Shown in pieces: positions 7,908 through 13,812 of a stretch of DNA of 24,819 bases. Both the position numbers and the translations under genes were made by a program. The DNA is from Candidatus Niyogiibacteriota bacterium (GTDB lineage Bacteria > Patescibacteriota > Minisyncoccia > 1-14-0-10-42-19): contig JACQLG010000049.1 of the NCBI GenBank assembly GCA_016204155.1, forward strand, positions 1 through 24,819, given 5' to 3'. Within the stretch, counting starts at the first letter, position 1. Each line of letters opens with the position of its first letter. Under the pieces are notes generated by a model, which was given only the letters and a program-made list of their open reading frames with translations, did no database searches and was not told the DNA's origin.

Positions 7908-8183
7908 ATGGGAAAGGCGATGTCATTTGCACATACCAATCCAAAAAGGTCACATCCGCCCAGCGGCAAGGCCGTAGGAGTTCTTGCAAATCTTCTTGAG
8001 AAGCAAGGATATGCCGCTCCAAATGAAGCCAGGAAGGTAGCGTGGGGATTCCTTGAACTTTCATCCATCAAAAAAATGGTCGAAGCGCTCACAAGATTGA
8101 TTGTTCAAAAAGAAGGCATTAATCCAAAAGAGGCCCGTCACAAGGCGTTCTCATTATTCTCCCAATATCTTGATTTTGTATAA
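7908..8183 (+). CDS. Small basic protein of unknown function
   Basis: A 91-residue soluble protein that I do not recognise. The first ~20 residues are basic and Pro/Ser/His-rich (SFAHTNPKRSHPPSGKA). The rest is predicted helical, with two similar Ala/Arg-containing turns (APNEARKVAW and NPKEARHKAF), which could be a small duplicated helical unit. It has a near-consensus promoter, a strong Shine-Dalgarno sequence (AAGGAGG, 10 nt from the ATG) and a terminator, so it is very likely expressed as a single gene. It is divergent from the helical gene at 6729-7754, and the two may be functionally linked. A nucleic-acid-binding or regulatory role would fit size and charge but is a guess. Confidence 0.75.
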   Translation: MGKAMSFAHTNPKRSHPPSGKAVGVLANLLEKQGYAAPNEARKVAWGFLELSSIKKMVEALTRLIVQKEGINPKEARHKAFSLFSQYLDFV

Positions 8184-8202
8184 AATTCTATGAAAATAGA
8201 AA

Positions 8203-8240
8203 ACACCCACCAGCAGTTTCCCGCTGATGGGTTGATTTTT
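8203..8240. terminator. Bidirectional terminator between convergent genes
   Basis: CCCACCAGC (8206-8214) pairs with GCTGATGGG (8223-8231). The single imperfect pair is A-C in plus-strand RNA and G-U in minus-strand RNA. T runs follow on both strands. It ends the 91-aa gene (+) and the cupin gene (-). Confidence 0.8.
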
Positions 8241-8249
8241 TATCTTATC

Positions 8250-8666
8250 TTATTTTTTCGGAATTTTAGTAATCCAGGAACGTCCTCGCCCACGATGCAT
8301 GTGCGGAACTCCGGGAGGAACCCAAAGACGTTGGCCTGCCTGCAGTATAGAACGGCTCCCGCCTTCAATCTCTTTTGCGCGAAGCTCATTCGGATTCGAA
8401 ATGCCGTCTTGTTGAACTTCCCATGCGCTATCCGGCAATCTTCCTCCTACAACAAACTCAACGGTTCCTTCAATAACCTCCCATTCATCGCCTTCAGTAA
8501 GATGCACTTCTGCGTCCCCGAACTGCTCCGGATGATTCAGGATTTTAAACGGCAACCCGTTCTCGTTGGCGTACGTATTCAGCGGCTCCAACATTTCCTT
8601 CTTGGGCGATAATGGTGTCTCAAGGGTTTTTCGAATAATTTCTTCCGGAATGACATATTTATCCAT
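8250..8666 (-). CDS. Cupin-like protein
   Basis: A 138-residue protein with a single cupin barrel. The first cupin motif is recognisable as VHLTEGDEWEVIEG followed by VEFVVGG. The second is GQRLWVPPGVPHMHRG near residues 110-125, with the His residues expected to bind metal. The first motif has one clear His and a Glu rather than the full HxH. About 40 helical N-terminal residues precede the barrel. Cupins of this kind include sugar isomerases, dioxygenases and sensors, so the function is open. It has a strong GGAGG, though the spacing to the ATG is long (about 12 nt). It is followed by the shared terminator at 8203-8240 and preceded by a stem-loop at 8712-8736. Confidence 0.75.
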   Translation of the reverse strand: MDKYVIPEEIIRKTLETPLSPKKEMLEPLNTYANENGLPFKILNHPEQFGDAEVHLTEGDEWEVIEGTVEFVVGGRLPDSAWEVQQDGISNPNELRAKEIEGGSRSILQAGQRLWVPPGVPHMHRGRGRSWITKIPKK

Positions 8667-8675
8667 AGTATATTG

Positions 8676-8688
8676 ATACCTCCTATAA
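8676..8688 (-). promoter_or_regulatory. Ribosome-binding block of the cupin gene, identical to that at 7759-7771
   Basis: The minus strand reads TTATAGGAGGTAT, the same 13 bases as before the helical gene. Distance from GGAGG to the ATG is about 12 nt. Confidence 0.6.
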
Positions 8689-8711
8689 CTTCTTTATAAT
8701 ATCCCCTATTA

Positions 8712-8736
8712 TTGACGCTTCTTTAATAAGCGTCAA
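8712..8736 (-). terminator. Stem-loop across the stop codon of the two-module protein
   Basis: A perfect 9-bp stem, TTGACGCTT with AAGCGTCAA, and a 7-nt loop. It starts at the TGA stop of the upstream gene. No T run follows on the minus strand, so it may be a weak terminator, a processing site or an mRNA stabiliser. Confidence 0.45.
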
Positions 8737-9350
8737 CTTCCGTACACGCTTTCTGTTTTTGTTTTATGCTTTCTGATTTCTTTTTTAAAGTACCCCGCAA
8801 ACCATTCAGAAGATCCTTTCAGCTCGGCAAAAAGACGGGTACCGCTTATAGTTTGACTTACAGCAAGCTTAGTCACATCATTCGAATTTATTTCTGCGGC
8901 ATCCCAGAAACTCTTAAATTTATTTTGCATCAGAATATTAGCGATTTCTCCCGCATAATCCACTTGATGCAGCAACAGATGCAAACAAATAAAATCTGCG
9001 GCAGTAAATGTTAAAACGATAGAACCGTTTTCTGATATAGGACGAAGTAATCCGGTACTCTTGCCAAGATCATCAGCTATCTCTTTACTCACCATCCAAT
9101 CTTCTGGAGTATTATTCCAATCTTCCTGATGCTGATTGCGTTCTTGAATGCGCGCGAGCTTCCCAAGACAAATTATGCTATGAAGCATAGTCCGTAAAAA
9201 ATCAAAGTCATCTTCATTGAACGCAACAGTTACGGAGCCATCATCGTTAAGTCTCTTGTAATGTGCTTTCTCAAACGGCCAATACTTCAATGCCGTCTTC
9301 TCCCATTTAACAACATCTTCCCTTGTTATATCTTCGGTTATATTATTCAC
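8733..9350 (-). CDS. Protein of two repeated modules, unknown function
   Basis: A 205-residue soluble protein not recognised as a known family. It contains an internal duplication offset by 71 residues: about 32-68 and about 103-139 share the pattern GS[VI].[VL].F...DF..L...LH.....G..A.I, including Gly38/109, Phe44/115, Asp48/119, His57/128 and Gly63/134. The C-terminus is lysine-rich. Start choice: GTG at 9350 has AAGGAGG nine bases upstream and a promoter at 9387-9415. The 48-codon longer frame would run through the terminator at 9412-9443 and into the dehydrogenase gene, so it is rejected. It could be a small binding domain duplicated in tandem; no catalytic motif is visible. Confidence 0.78.
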   Translation of the reverse strand: MNNITEDITREDVVKWEKTALKYWPFEKAHYKRLNDDGSVTVAFNEDDFDFLRTMLHSIICLGKLARIQERNQHQEDWNNTPEDWMVSKEIADDLGKSTGLLRPISENGSIVLTFTAADFICLHLLLHQVDYAGEIANILMQNKFKSFWDAAEINSNDVTKLAVSQTISGTRLFAELKGSSEWFAGYFKKEIRKHKTKTESVYGS

Positions 9351-9386
9351 CGATATATACCTCCTTGTTAAGTTTACTTTCCATTC

Positions 9387-9415
9387 CTTATAGCACAGAA
9401 AGGAAGTCTTTACAA
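9387..9415 (-). promoter_or_regulatory. Probable promoter of the two-module gene
   Basis: On the minus strand TTGTAA (9410-9415), 17-bp spacer, TATAAG (9387-9392). It lies between the upstream terminator and the strong ribosome-binding site. Confidence 0.5.
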
Positions 9416-9443
9416 GAAAAAGCCAGTCGGGCTCGACTGGCCT
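9412..9443 (-). terminator. Intrinsic terminator after the 2-hydroxyacid dehydrogenase
   Basis: On the minus strand GCCAGTC and GACTGGC form a 7-bp GC-rich stem (9422-9428 with 9435-9441) with a 6-nt loop, followed by TTTTTC. It is about 17 nt after the stop codon. Confidence 0.85.
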
Positions 9444-9459
9444 AGAACTCATTAATACG

Positions 9460-10464
9460 CTATACGATTTCAGCATCTTGCAAGCGACCTTCAAGGACTG
9501 CTATAACATTTTCTGCCACTTTAATAGAAACCGCTTCATCATTTTCCTGCGTACGATCCCCCATGTGCGGCGCGAGAATGATATTTTTACCTCGAGAAGC
9601 CATCATTTGCAATCTTGAGAAAAACGGAAGTTTGAAAGGCGGCTCTTCCGAATATACATCAAGCGCTAATCCCGCGAGCCGTCCTTCTTCCATCATATCT
9701 GCAAGCGCGTCTTCATCTACCACCGCGCCTCTGCCAACGTTGACAAAAAAACTGCCGGGTTTCATGTGACTAAGTATTTCCCATGAAATCATCTTTTCGT
9801 TGCCACCATCTCCTTTTTCGTACGCAAGACAACATACCACTGCGTCGCTCTCTTCCATTAAATATTCAATAGTATGACTAAGCGGCATTACGCATTCTCC
9901 CATAACCTTGCGCACTTCTGGACGGAATGTTCGATTCCACCCCACTAACTTTACTCCCCAACTATGTAATCGCCGGGCAAGATGCCTCCCGAGATGACCA
10001 AGACCGATAATACCTACTCGCATCCCTGCAATATTCCTCCCGGGTATTCTCATATCCTGCCACGGAATATCCAATCGATGCCTTAAGAGATACGATGTTG
10101 GAACAATATTCCGCGTAAGCGCAAGCAAATATGTGAGAGCAAGATCGCCAGTCGGCTTTGCATTGATAGACGCGACGCGCGTTACTACGATACTGCGTTC
10201 CTTCGCAGCATCAATGTCAACCGTATCCACGCCTGTAGCGCTCCGCGTTATCATTTTTAGATTCGGGAACATACTCATCTCTGATGCCCCGAAAAAAGAA
10301 TCGCTCACGACAATCACAGAAATACGCTCCCTGTCCCGTTGATCAACATGACTGTATTCGCTGACGCGCAAAATATCATAATTCTTCTCTTCCAGCATGC
10401 GCATTGCGGTTTCGCTTTTCTTCATGCGTTTTGCCACAACAACTATAACCGGATTTGGATTCAT
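9460..10464 (-). CDS. D-isomer-specific 2-hydroxyacid dehydrogenase
   Basis: A 334-residue member of the D-2-hydroxyacid dehydrogenase family (phosphoglycerate, glyoxylate and lactate dehydrogenase relatives), which interconverts 2-keto and 2-hydroxy acids with NAD(P)H. The NAD loop is GIIGLGHLGR (151-160). The catalytic set is complete: Arg245 in NVGRGAVVD, Glu274 in YSEEP, His300 in LAPHMG. AAGGAGG precedes the ATG. It has its own promoter (10518-10546) and terminator (9412-9443), so it is a separate transcript directly after the CMP-sugar synthetase gene. The substrate is unknown. The neighbourhood suggests a keto acid or keto-sugar acid, but this is inference. There is no C-terminal ACT domain, so it is not a full-length serine-pathway SerA. 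Confidence 0.88.
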   Translation of the reverse strand: MNPNPVIVVVAKRMKKSETAMRMLEEKNYDILRVSEYSHVDQRDRERISVIVVSDSFFGASEMSMFPNLKMITRSATGVDTVDIDAAKERSIVVTRVASINAKPTGDLALTYLLALTRNIVPTSYLLRHRLDIPWQDMRIPGRNIAGMRVGIIGLGHLGRHLARRLHSWGVKLVGWNRTFRPEVRKVMGECVMPLSHTIEYLMEESDAVVCCLAYEKGDGGNEKMISWEILSHMKPGSFFVNVGRGAVVDEDALADMMEEGRLAGLALDVYSEEPPFKLPFFSRLQMMASRGKNIILAPHMGDRTQENDEAVSIKVAENVIAVLEGRLQDAEIV

Positions 10465-10517
10465 TTCATGCCCTCCTTTGTTCGAAAAATTCTAAAAGAA
10501 CTGTTTATATGCCTCAC

Positions 10518-10546
10518 AGCATACCAAAAATCCTCTTATTGAGCAA
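10518..10546 (-). promoter_or_regulatory. Probable promoter of the 2-hydroxyacid dehydrogenase
   Basis: On the minus strand TTGCTC (10541-10546), 17-bp spacer, TATGCT (10518-10523). It lies about 50 nt upstream of the gene start and overlaps the hairpin at 10526-10556. Confidence 0.45.
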
Positions 10547-10556
10547 GGAGATTTTT
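10526..10556 (-). terminator. Possible A/T-rich terminator after the CMP-sugar synthetase
   Basis: On the minus strand AAAAATCTCCTT and AAGAGGATTTTT pair with one mismatch and one G-U, ending in TTTTT. The stem is weak and overlaps the following promoter. Confidence 0.4.
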
Positions 10557-10581
10557 AATAAAACAAAAACAAAAAGAAATT

Positions 10582-11310
10582 TTACGCATCGCGTTTCTTA
10601 AGCAGTTCTTCCGCAAGCATAAAGTCAGTAGCAGTATCAATATCTATTGCCTCTTCTTTAGGAATTATATGATAACGAATGCGCTTCCCCGCCATCTCTT
10701 TATTTTCTACAAGCGTTTTCCAGCGAAGCGCAATAACGTCTACATGCTGAAATGCTTCGGGAAATGACTGGCGAGGCATATTATGCGCATCTTTCATTCC
10801 CGTATATTCTTCGGATAAAAACGGTTCAATATAATCGCCGTGTATACGCCATAGTTTATAGGGATGTTTGCTTACTTTTGTAATTGTACGAGACGAATCA
10901 GCAGATGGATCATCAATAAGAAGCTGAATACACGCATCAATATGTTCTGGAGTGCAAAGCGGGGTAGTTGGCGGAAGACGTAAAATAATATCTGCCTGAA
11001 AATTCTCATTTTCTTTCATCCAGACGGCCGCGTAATGCAAAAAATCAAAATCAGGAACTGAATCCTCAGCTAAATGCGAGGGTCGTATAAATGGAACTTC
11101 CGCGCCGTATTTTTTACCGATCTCTGCGTATTCTGCTGAATCAGTAGAAAGAATGAGGCGAGTTACATATTTTGATTTTTTTGCCGCTTCAATAATCCAC
11201 GCCATCAAGGGTTTTCCTGCCAAATCCCGTATGTTTTTATGCGGGATGCTTTTTGAGCCGGAGCGAGCGCCGACTATCCCTAAAACTTTTGGATGAGATT
11301 GAATCATCAT
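10582..11310 (-). CDS. neuA: CMP-nonulosonate (sialic acid-type) cytidylyltransferase
   Basis: A 242-residue enzyme of the CMP-NeuAc/CMP-Kdo synthetase family, which activates a keto-sugar acid with CTP. The N-terminal P-loop-like signature ARSGSKSIPHKNI (15-27) is diagnostic. LRLPPTTPLCTPEHID (110-125) matches the usual nucleotide-side motif, and DIDTATDF near 223-230 is the metal-binding C-terminal motif. Length fits the one-domain bacterial enzymes. The start overlaps the HAD phosphatase stop (ATGA), so the two are translationally coupled. Which acid it activates (Neu5Ac, KDN, legionaminic, pseudaminic or another) cannot be read from sequence; the operon favours a 9-phosphate-derived acid. 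Confidence 0.88.
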   Translation of the reverse strand: MMIQSHPKVLGIVGARSGSKSIPHKNIRDLAGKPLMAWIIEAAKKSKYVTRLILSTDSAEYAEIGKKYGAEVPFIRPSHLAEDSVPDFDFLHYAAVWMKENENFQADIILRLPPTTPLCTPEHIDACIQLLIDDPSADSSRTITKVSKHPYKLWRIHGDYIEPFLSEEYTGMKDAHNMPRQSFPEAFQHVDVIALRWKTLVENKEMAGKRIRYHIIPKEEAIDIDTATDFMLAEELLKKRDA

Positions 11311-11972
11311 GTCTGCAACAACGGAATTACGTCGCGAAGATCGCGCAGAACCGGAAACGGCTGCTCATTGCCCCATCCGTTTGTTTCGTTAGAAAAACCG
11401 ATGAAGGCGCATCCCGCACTTTCTGCCGCACGCACATCAATATCACTATCCCCTATCAAAACCATATCGCGGGCATCTGTTTTTTCTTTTGCAATAATTT
11501 TTTTAAAATTTCCCTCTTTTGAATGTATAATCCCCTCATCTCCTGCTTCCGATCTTCCGTAAATTACTTTAAAATATTTCACGATGCCCAAACGATCTAT
11601 AAGCCGCATAAGCGCTCTCTCCGGCGTCCCCGAGTTAATATACAACGGATATGTTTGCGCAAGTGTCGGAAGCGTTGCTTCCACGCCCGGCATAAAACCG
11701 TTTTGCACGATTGCGTCTTCTACTCTTCGGCCATACTCATCGGCATATTGCGTCACAAGCGGCTCAATAGTATGTTCCGGCGCATTCATTTCACGCAAAA
11801 TCGCGCGGAAAATAGTATAGCGTGATTCCTGTTTAAGCATCGGGTTCACTTTTTGAAGTGCGGCATGTGCTTCCTGGTTTTCTTTTGGAAAAAAAGAAAA
11901 CCACGCCTCATGCTTCAGCTTGGTTGAATCTACAATCACGCCGTCAAAATCGAATACAATGACTTTGATCAT
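11307..11972 (-). CDS. HAD-superfamily phosphatase, probable nonulosonate-phosphate phosphatase
   Basis: A protein of about 221 residues with all HAD motifs: nucleophile Asp8 and acid/base Asp10 in VFDFDGVIVDS, the Ser/Thr motif YINSGTPE, the lysine in HSKEGNFKK, and IGDSDIDVRAAESAG for metal. A helical cap is inserted after motif I. Start choice: ATG at 11972 puts the HAD motif at residue 5, as usual; the longer start at 12047 lies inside the neuB 3' end. Placed between the synthase and the cytidylyltransferase, it most likely removes phosphate from the condensed sugar acid, like NANP or KdsC (inference). Related enzymes include phosphoglycolate phosphatase and beta-phosphoglucomutase, so family membership alone does not prove the role. 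Confidence 0.85.
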   Translation of the reverse strand: MIKVIVFDFDGVIVDSTKLKHEAWFSFFPKENQEAHAALQKVNPMLKQESRYTIFRAILREMNAPEHTIEPLVTQYADEYGRRVEDAIVQNGFMPGVEATLPTLAQTYPLYINSGTPERALMRLIDRLGIVKYFKVIYGRSEAGDEGIIHSKEGNFKKIIAKEKTDARDMVLIGDSDIDVRAAESAGCAFIGFSNETNGWGNEQPFPVLRDLRDVIPLLQT

Positions 11973-12033
11973 GCCTGTAGAGTAAAGAATAAACGAAGGA
12001 ATGTCAAACTGACTTACCTGTTGCGGCGGATAA

Positions 12034-13110
12034 CTACCACATAACATGATCGTCGGTGATCACGCTGTCTTCTTCAATGTCTTTTTTGAGCGTTTTGCCC
12101 AGCACTTTCTGGAGGTCATAGGGCTTAATGCCATAGCCCGGACTCTTGAACGTAAGCATATCAGCGGTTATCGGGGTACCCGCCTTAATTGGGATGCGCG
12201 ACACAAGACTTTTTCCGTGTTTGTTACGCACCTGTTCTTCCTCGGGAAGATACCCTTTTCTGGGAATGCCCCATGCCGATTCTATCCTGCGCGCGCTTTC
12301 AACCATCTTCCTGAATTCGTCCGGCTCAATACTAACCGTGCCGTGGTCGGGCCCCGGCAATCTTTTATCAATGGTTATATGGCGCTCAACAGTTTTCGCG
12401 CCCATGGATACTGCCGCGATGGAAGGAAGAATATCTCCTTCATGCCCGGAATAACCAATAGGAATGGGCCGGTATCTCTTCTTCAGAAAAGGAATCGTTG
12501 CAAGATTTAATTTGTCGTCAGGCGTAGGATAAGCGGTCACGCAGTGGTTAATAATTAATTGGTTATTGTATTGCAAAATTGTTTTTACCGCATTGTCCAA
12601 CTCTTCAATCGTTACCATGCCGGAAGAAAGAAAAATCGGTTTGCCTTTACGCGAAACATATTCTAAAAGCGGCGTGTTCGTCACGTCAAATGACGCAATT
12701 TTGTACATATCAACGCCAACATCTTCCAAAAAATCAACGCTTTTAGGATCAAACGGTGTCGCAAAAAAAGGAACGCCGAACGCCTCCGAATATCCTTTTA
12801 ATTTAAGAAATTCCTCTTTTGAAAGCTCCAGTGATTTCCGGTATTCGCCGTATGTCTTTCCTAAGACTTCATCTTTTGTCTGGGGCTTATTAAGCATCTC
12901 GCGCGCAAACACGTCCTGCACTGATCGCTTCTGTAATTTTACGGCATTTGCGCCCGCTTTCACCGCTTCTTCAATGGTCCGTTTTGCTAAATGATAGTCG
13001 CCGTTATGATTATTGCCTATTTCCGCAATAAAAAATACAGGCGCGCCTTCACCCACATAGGTATTTCCTATCTTGATGCGCGACGATACCTTTTTGAGCA
13101 AATCTTCCAT
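12034..13110 (-). CDS. neuB: NeuB-family nonulosonate (sialic acid-type) synthase with SAF domain
   Basis: A 358-residue PEP-dependent synthase. A TIM barrel (about 20-285) is followed by a C-terminal SAF/antifreeze-like domain (about 298-357, NKHGKSLVSRIPIKAGTPIT). Barrel signatures are AEIGNNHNGD (29-38), IGYSGHE (218-224) and ERHIT (242-246). It condenses an aldose or aldose phosphate with phosphoenolpyruvate. GKTYGE (84-89) and IGYSGHE are, as I recall, shared with the vertebrate 9-phosphate synthase NANS, whereas NeuB of Neisseria has a different sequence there. With the adjacent HAD phosphatase, a phosphorylated substrate is likely (inference). No Shine-Dalgarno sequence precedes the ATG, and a -10 element ends eight bases upstream, suggesting a leaderless mRNA. 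Confidence 0.92.
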   Translation of the reverse strand: MEDLLKKVSSRIKIGNTYVGEGAPVFFIAEIGNNHNGDYHLAKRTIEEAVKAGANAVKLQKRSVQDVFAREMLNKPQTKDEVLGKTYGEYRKSLELSKEEFLKLKGYSEAFGVPFFATPFDPKSVDFLEDVGVDMYKIASFDVTNTPLLEYVSRKGKPIFLSSGMVTIEELDNAVKTILQYNNQLIINHCVTAYPTPDDKLNLATIPFLKKRYRPIPIGYSGHEGDILPSIAAVSMGAKTVERHITIDKRLPGPDHGTVSIEPDEFRKMVESARRIESAWGIPRKGYLPEEEQVRNKHGKSLVSRIPIKAGTPITADMLTFKSPGYGIKPYDLQKVLGKTLKKDIEEDSVITDDHVMW

Positions 13111-13118
13111 TTTTTTAT

Positions 13119-13146
13119 AGTATAGCGCAACAACATCTTAATCAAC
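13119..13146 (-). promoter_or_regulatory. Possible leaderless promoter of neuB
   Basis: On the minus strand the -10 TATACT (13119-13124) ends eight bases before the neuB ATG. A -35-like GTTGAT or TTGATT lies at 13140-13146 with a 15-16 bp spacer. The predicted start is at or within a base or two of the ATG. Confidence 0.45.
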
Positions 13147-13168
13147 GCAAGATATTAGCAGACAATAA

Positions 13169-13211
13169 ATTGCAAAAGCAATCAACTATGTGCAAAACCC
13201 GACCTTGCACA
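13169..13211 (-). other. Stem-loops between gmhA and neuB
   Basis: TGTGCAA (13189-13195) pairs with TTGCACA (13205-13211) around a 9-nt loop, and ATTGC pairs with GCAAT (13169-13182). Neither is followed by a T run on the minus strand, so these are weak terminators at best, or regulatory hairpins upstream of the neuB promoter. Confidence 0.4.
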
Positions 13212-13217
13212 AAAAAA

Positions 13218-13799
13218 TTATTCGCGAAGAGCAACATTGTTCTCAATCAGTTCACAAATAATATGACTGATGGTCATCTGTACCTCCTGAATCCTCGCGG
13301 TTGATTCTACCGGCACATTCACGTGGTAATCAACGATGTCTTTCATATTCCCTCCCTCTCTGCCGGTGAATCCAATTGTTACAAGCCCTTTTGATTTTGC
13401 GACCTCTAGGGCACGCACGATGTTTAGCGATTTCCCGCTTGTTGATATCCCCCATGCAATATCTCCCGGGCTTCCCAGCGCTTCAATCTGACGCGAAAAA
13501 ATATTTTCAAAGGAACTGTCATTCCCTATTGATGTAAGAATTGAAGTATCAGTAGTCAACGCAATCGCAGGAAGCGCTTTGCGATCTTTCGCGTAGCGGT
13601 TTATGAATTCTGCCGCAATGTGCTGGGCATCCGCAGCGCTCCCGCCGTTGCCGAAAATAAGGATTTTCCCGCCCGAAGCAAACGACTCGCGAATGCGATC
13701 AATTACTTTTCTAACTACCTGCACACGAGCCGAATCTGCTGCAAATGCAATCTTCACTTCTCCGCTTTCTTTTAATTTTAAAATGATTTCTTCTCTCAT
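13218..13799 (-). CDS. gmhA: GmhA-type SIS-domain phosphosugar isomerase
   Basis: A protein of about 193 residues, almost the same length as Escherichia coli GmhA, which converts sedoheptulose 7-phosphate to D-glycero-D-manno-heptose 7-phosphate. The SIS motif FGNGGSAADAQHIAAEF (49-65) carries the zinc ligands His60 and Glu64; RIQEVQMTISHI carries Gln171 and His179. ISTSGKS (118-124) is the phosphate-binding loop. Start choice: ATG at 13799 avoids overlap with the upstream gene; a TTG at 13835 would open 12 codons earlier inside that gene. No other heptose enzyme (HldE, GmhB, HldD) is visible, so the product may instead feed the NeuB step next door (inference). Substrate not provable by eye. 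Confidence 0.87.
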   Translation of the reverse strand: MREEIILKLKESGEVKIAFAADSARVQVVRKVIDRIRESFASGGKILIFGNGGSAADAQHIAAEFINRYAKDRKALPAIALTTDTSILTSIGNDSSFENIFSRQIEALGSPGDIAWGISTSGKSLNIVRALEVAKSKGLVTIGFTGREGGNMKDIVDYHVNVPVESTARIQEVQMTISHIICELIENNVALRE

Positions 13800-13812
13800 A
13801 TCATCCAGCGTA

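Noticed and set aside
9351..9494. N-terminal extension of the two-module protein
   Set aside because: It would cross a terminator hairpin, a promoter and the end of the dehydrogenase gene; GTG 9350 has a perfect ribosome-binding site.
11973..12047. N-terminal extension of the HAD phosphatase
   Set aside because: It adds 25 residues before a HAD motif that normally starts the protein and overlaps the neuB stop; start 11972 is preferred, although its ribosome-binding site is weak.
12046..12510. Plus-strand open frame of 154 codons opposite neuB
   Set aside because: Shadow of the strongly conserved NeuB reading frame.
13189..13211. Terminator after gmhA
   Set aside because: The stem is good but the T run lies on the wrong side for the minus strand, so I list it only as a stem-loop.
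13218..13799. Complete heptose (ADP- or GDP-heptose) pathway implied by GmhA
   Set aside because: No HldE/HddA kinase, GmhB-type bisphosphatase next to it, or nucleotidyltransferase for heptose is visible; the neighbouring HAD and CTP enzymes fit the NeuB product better.
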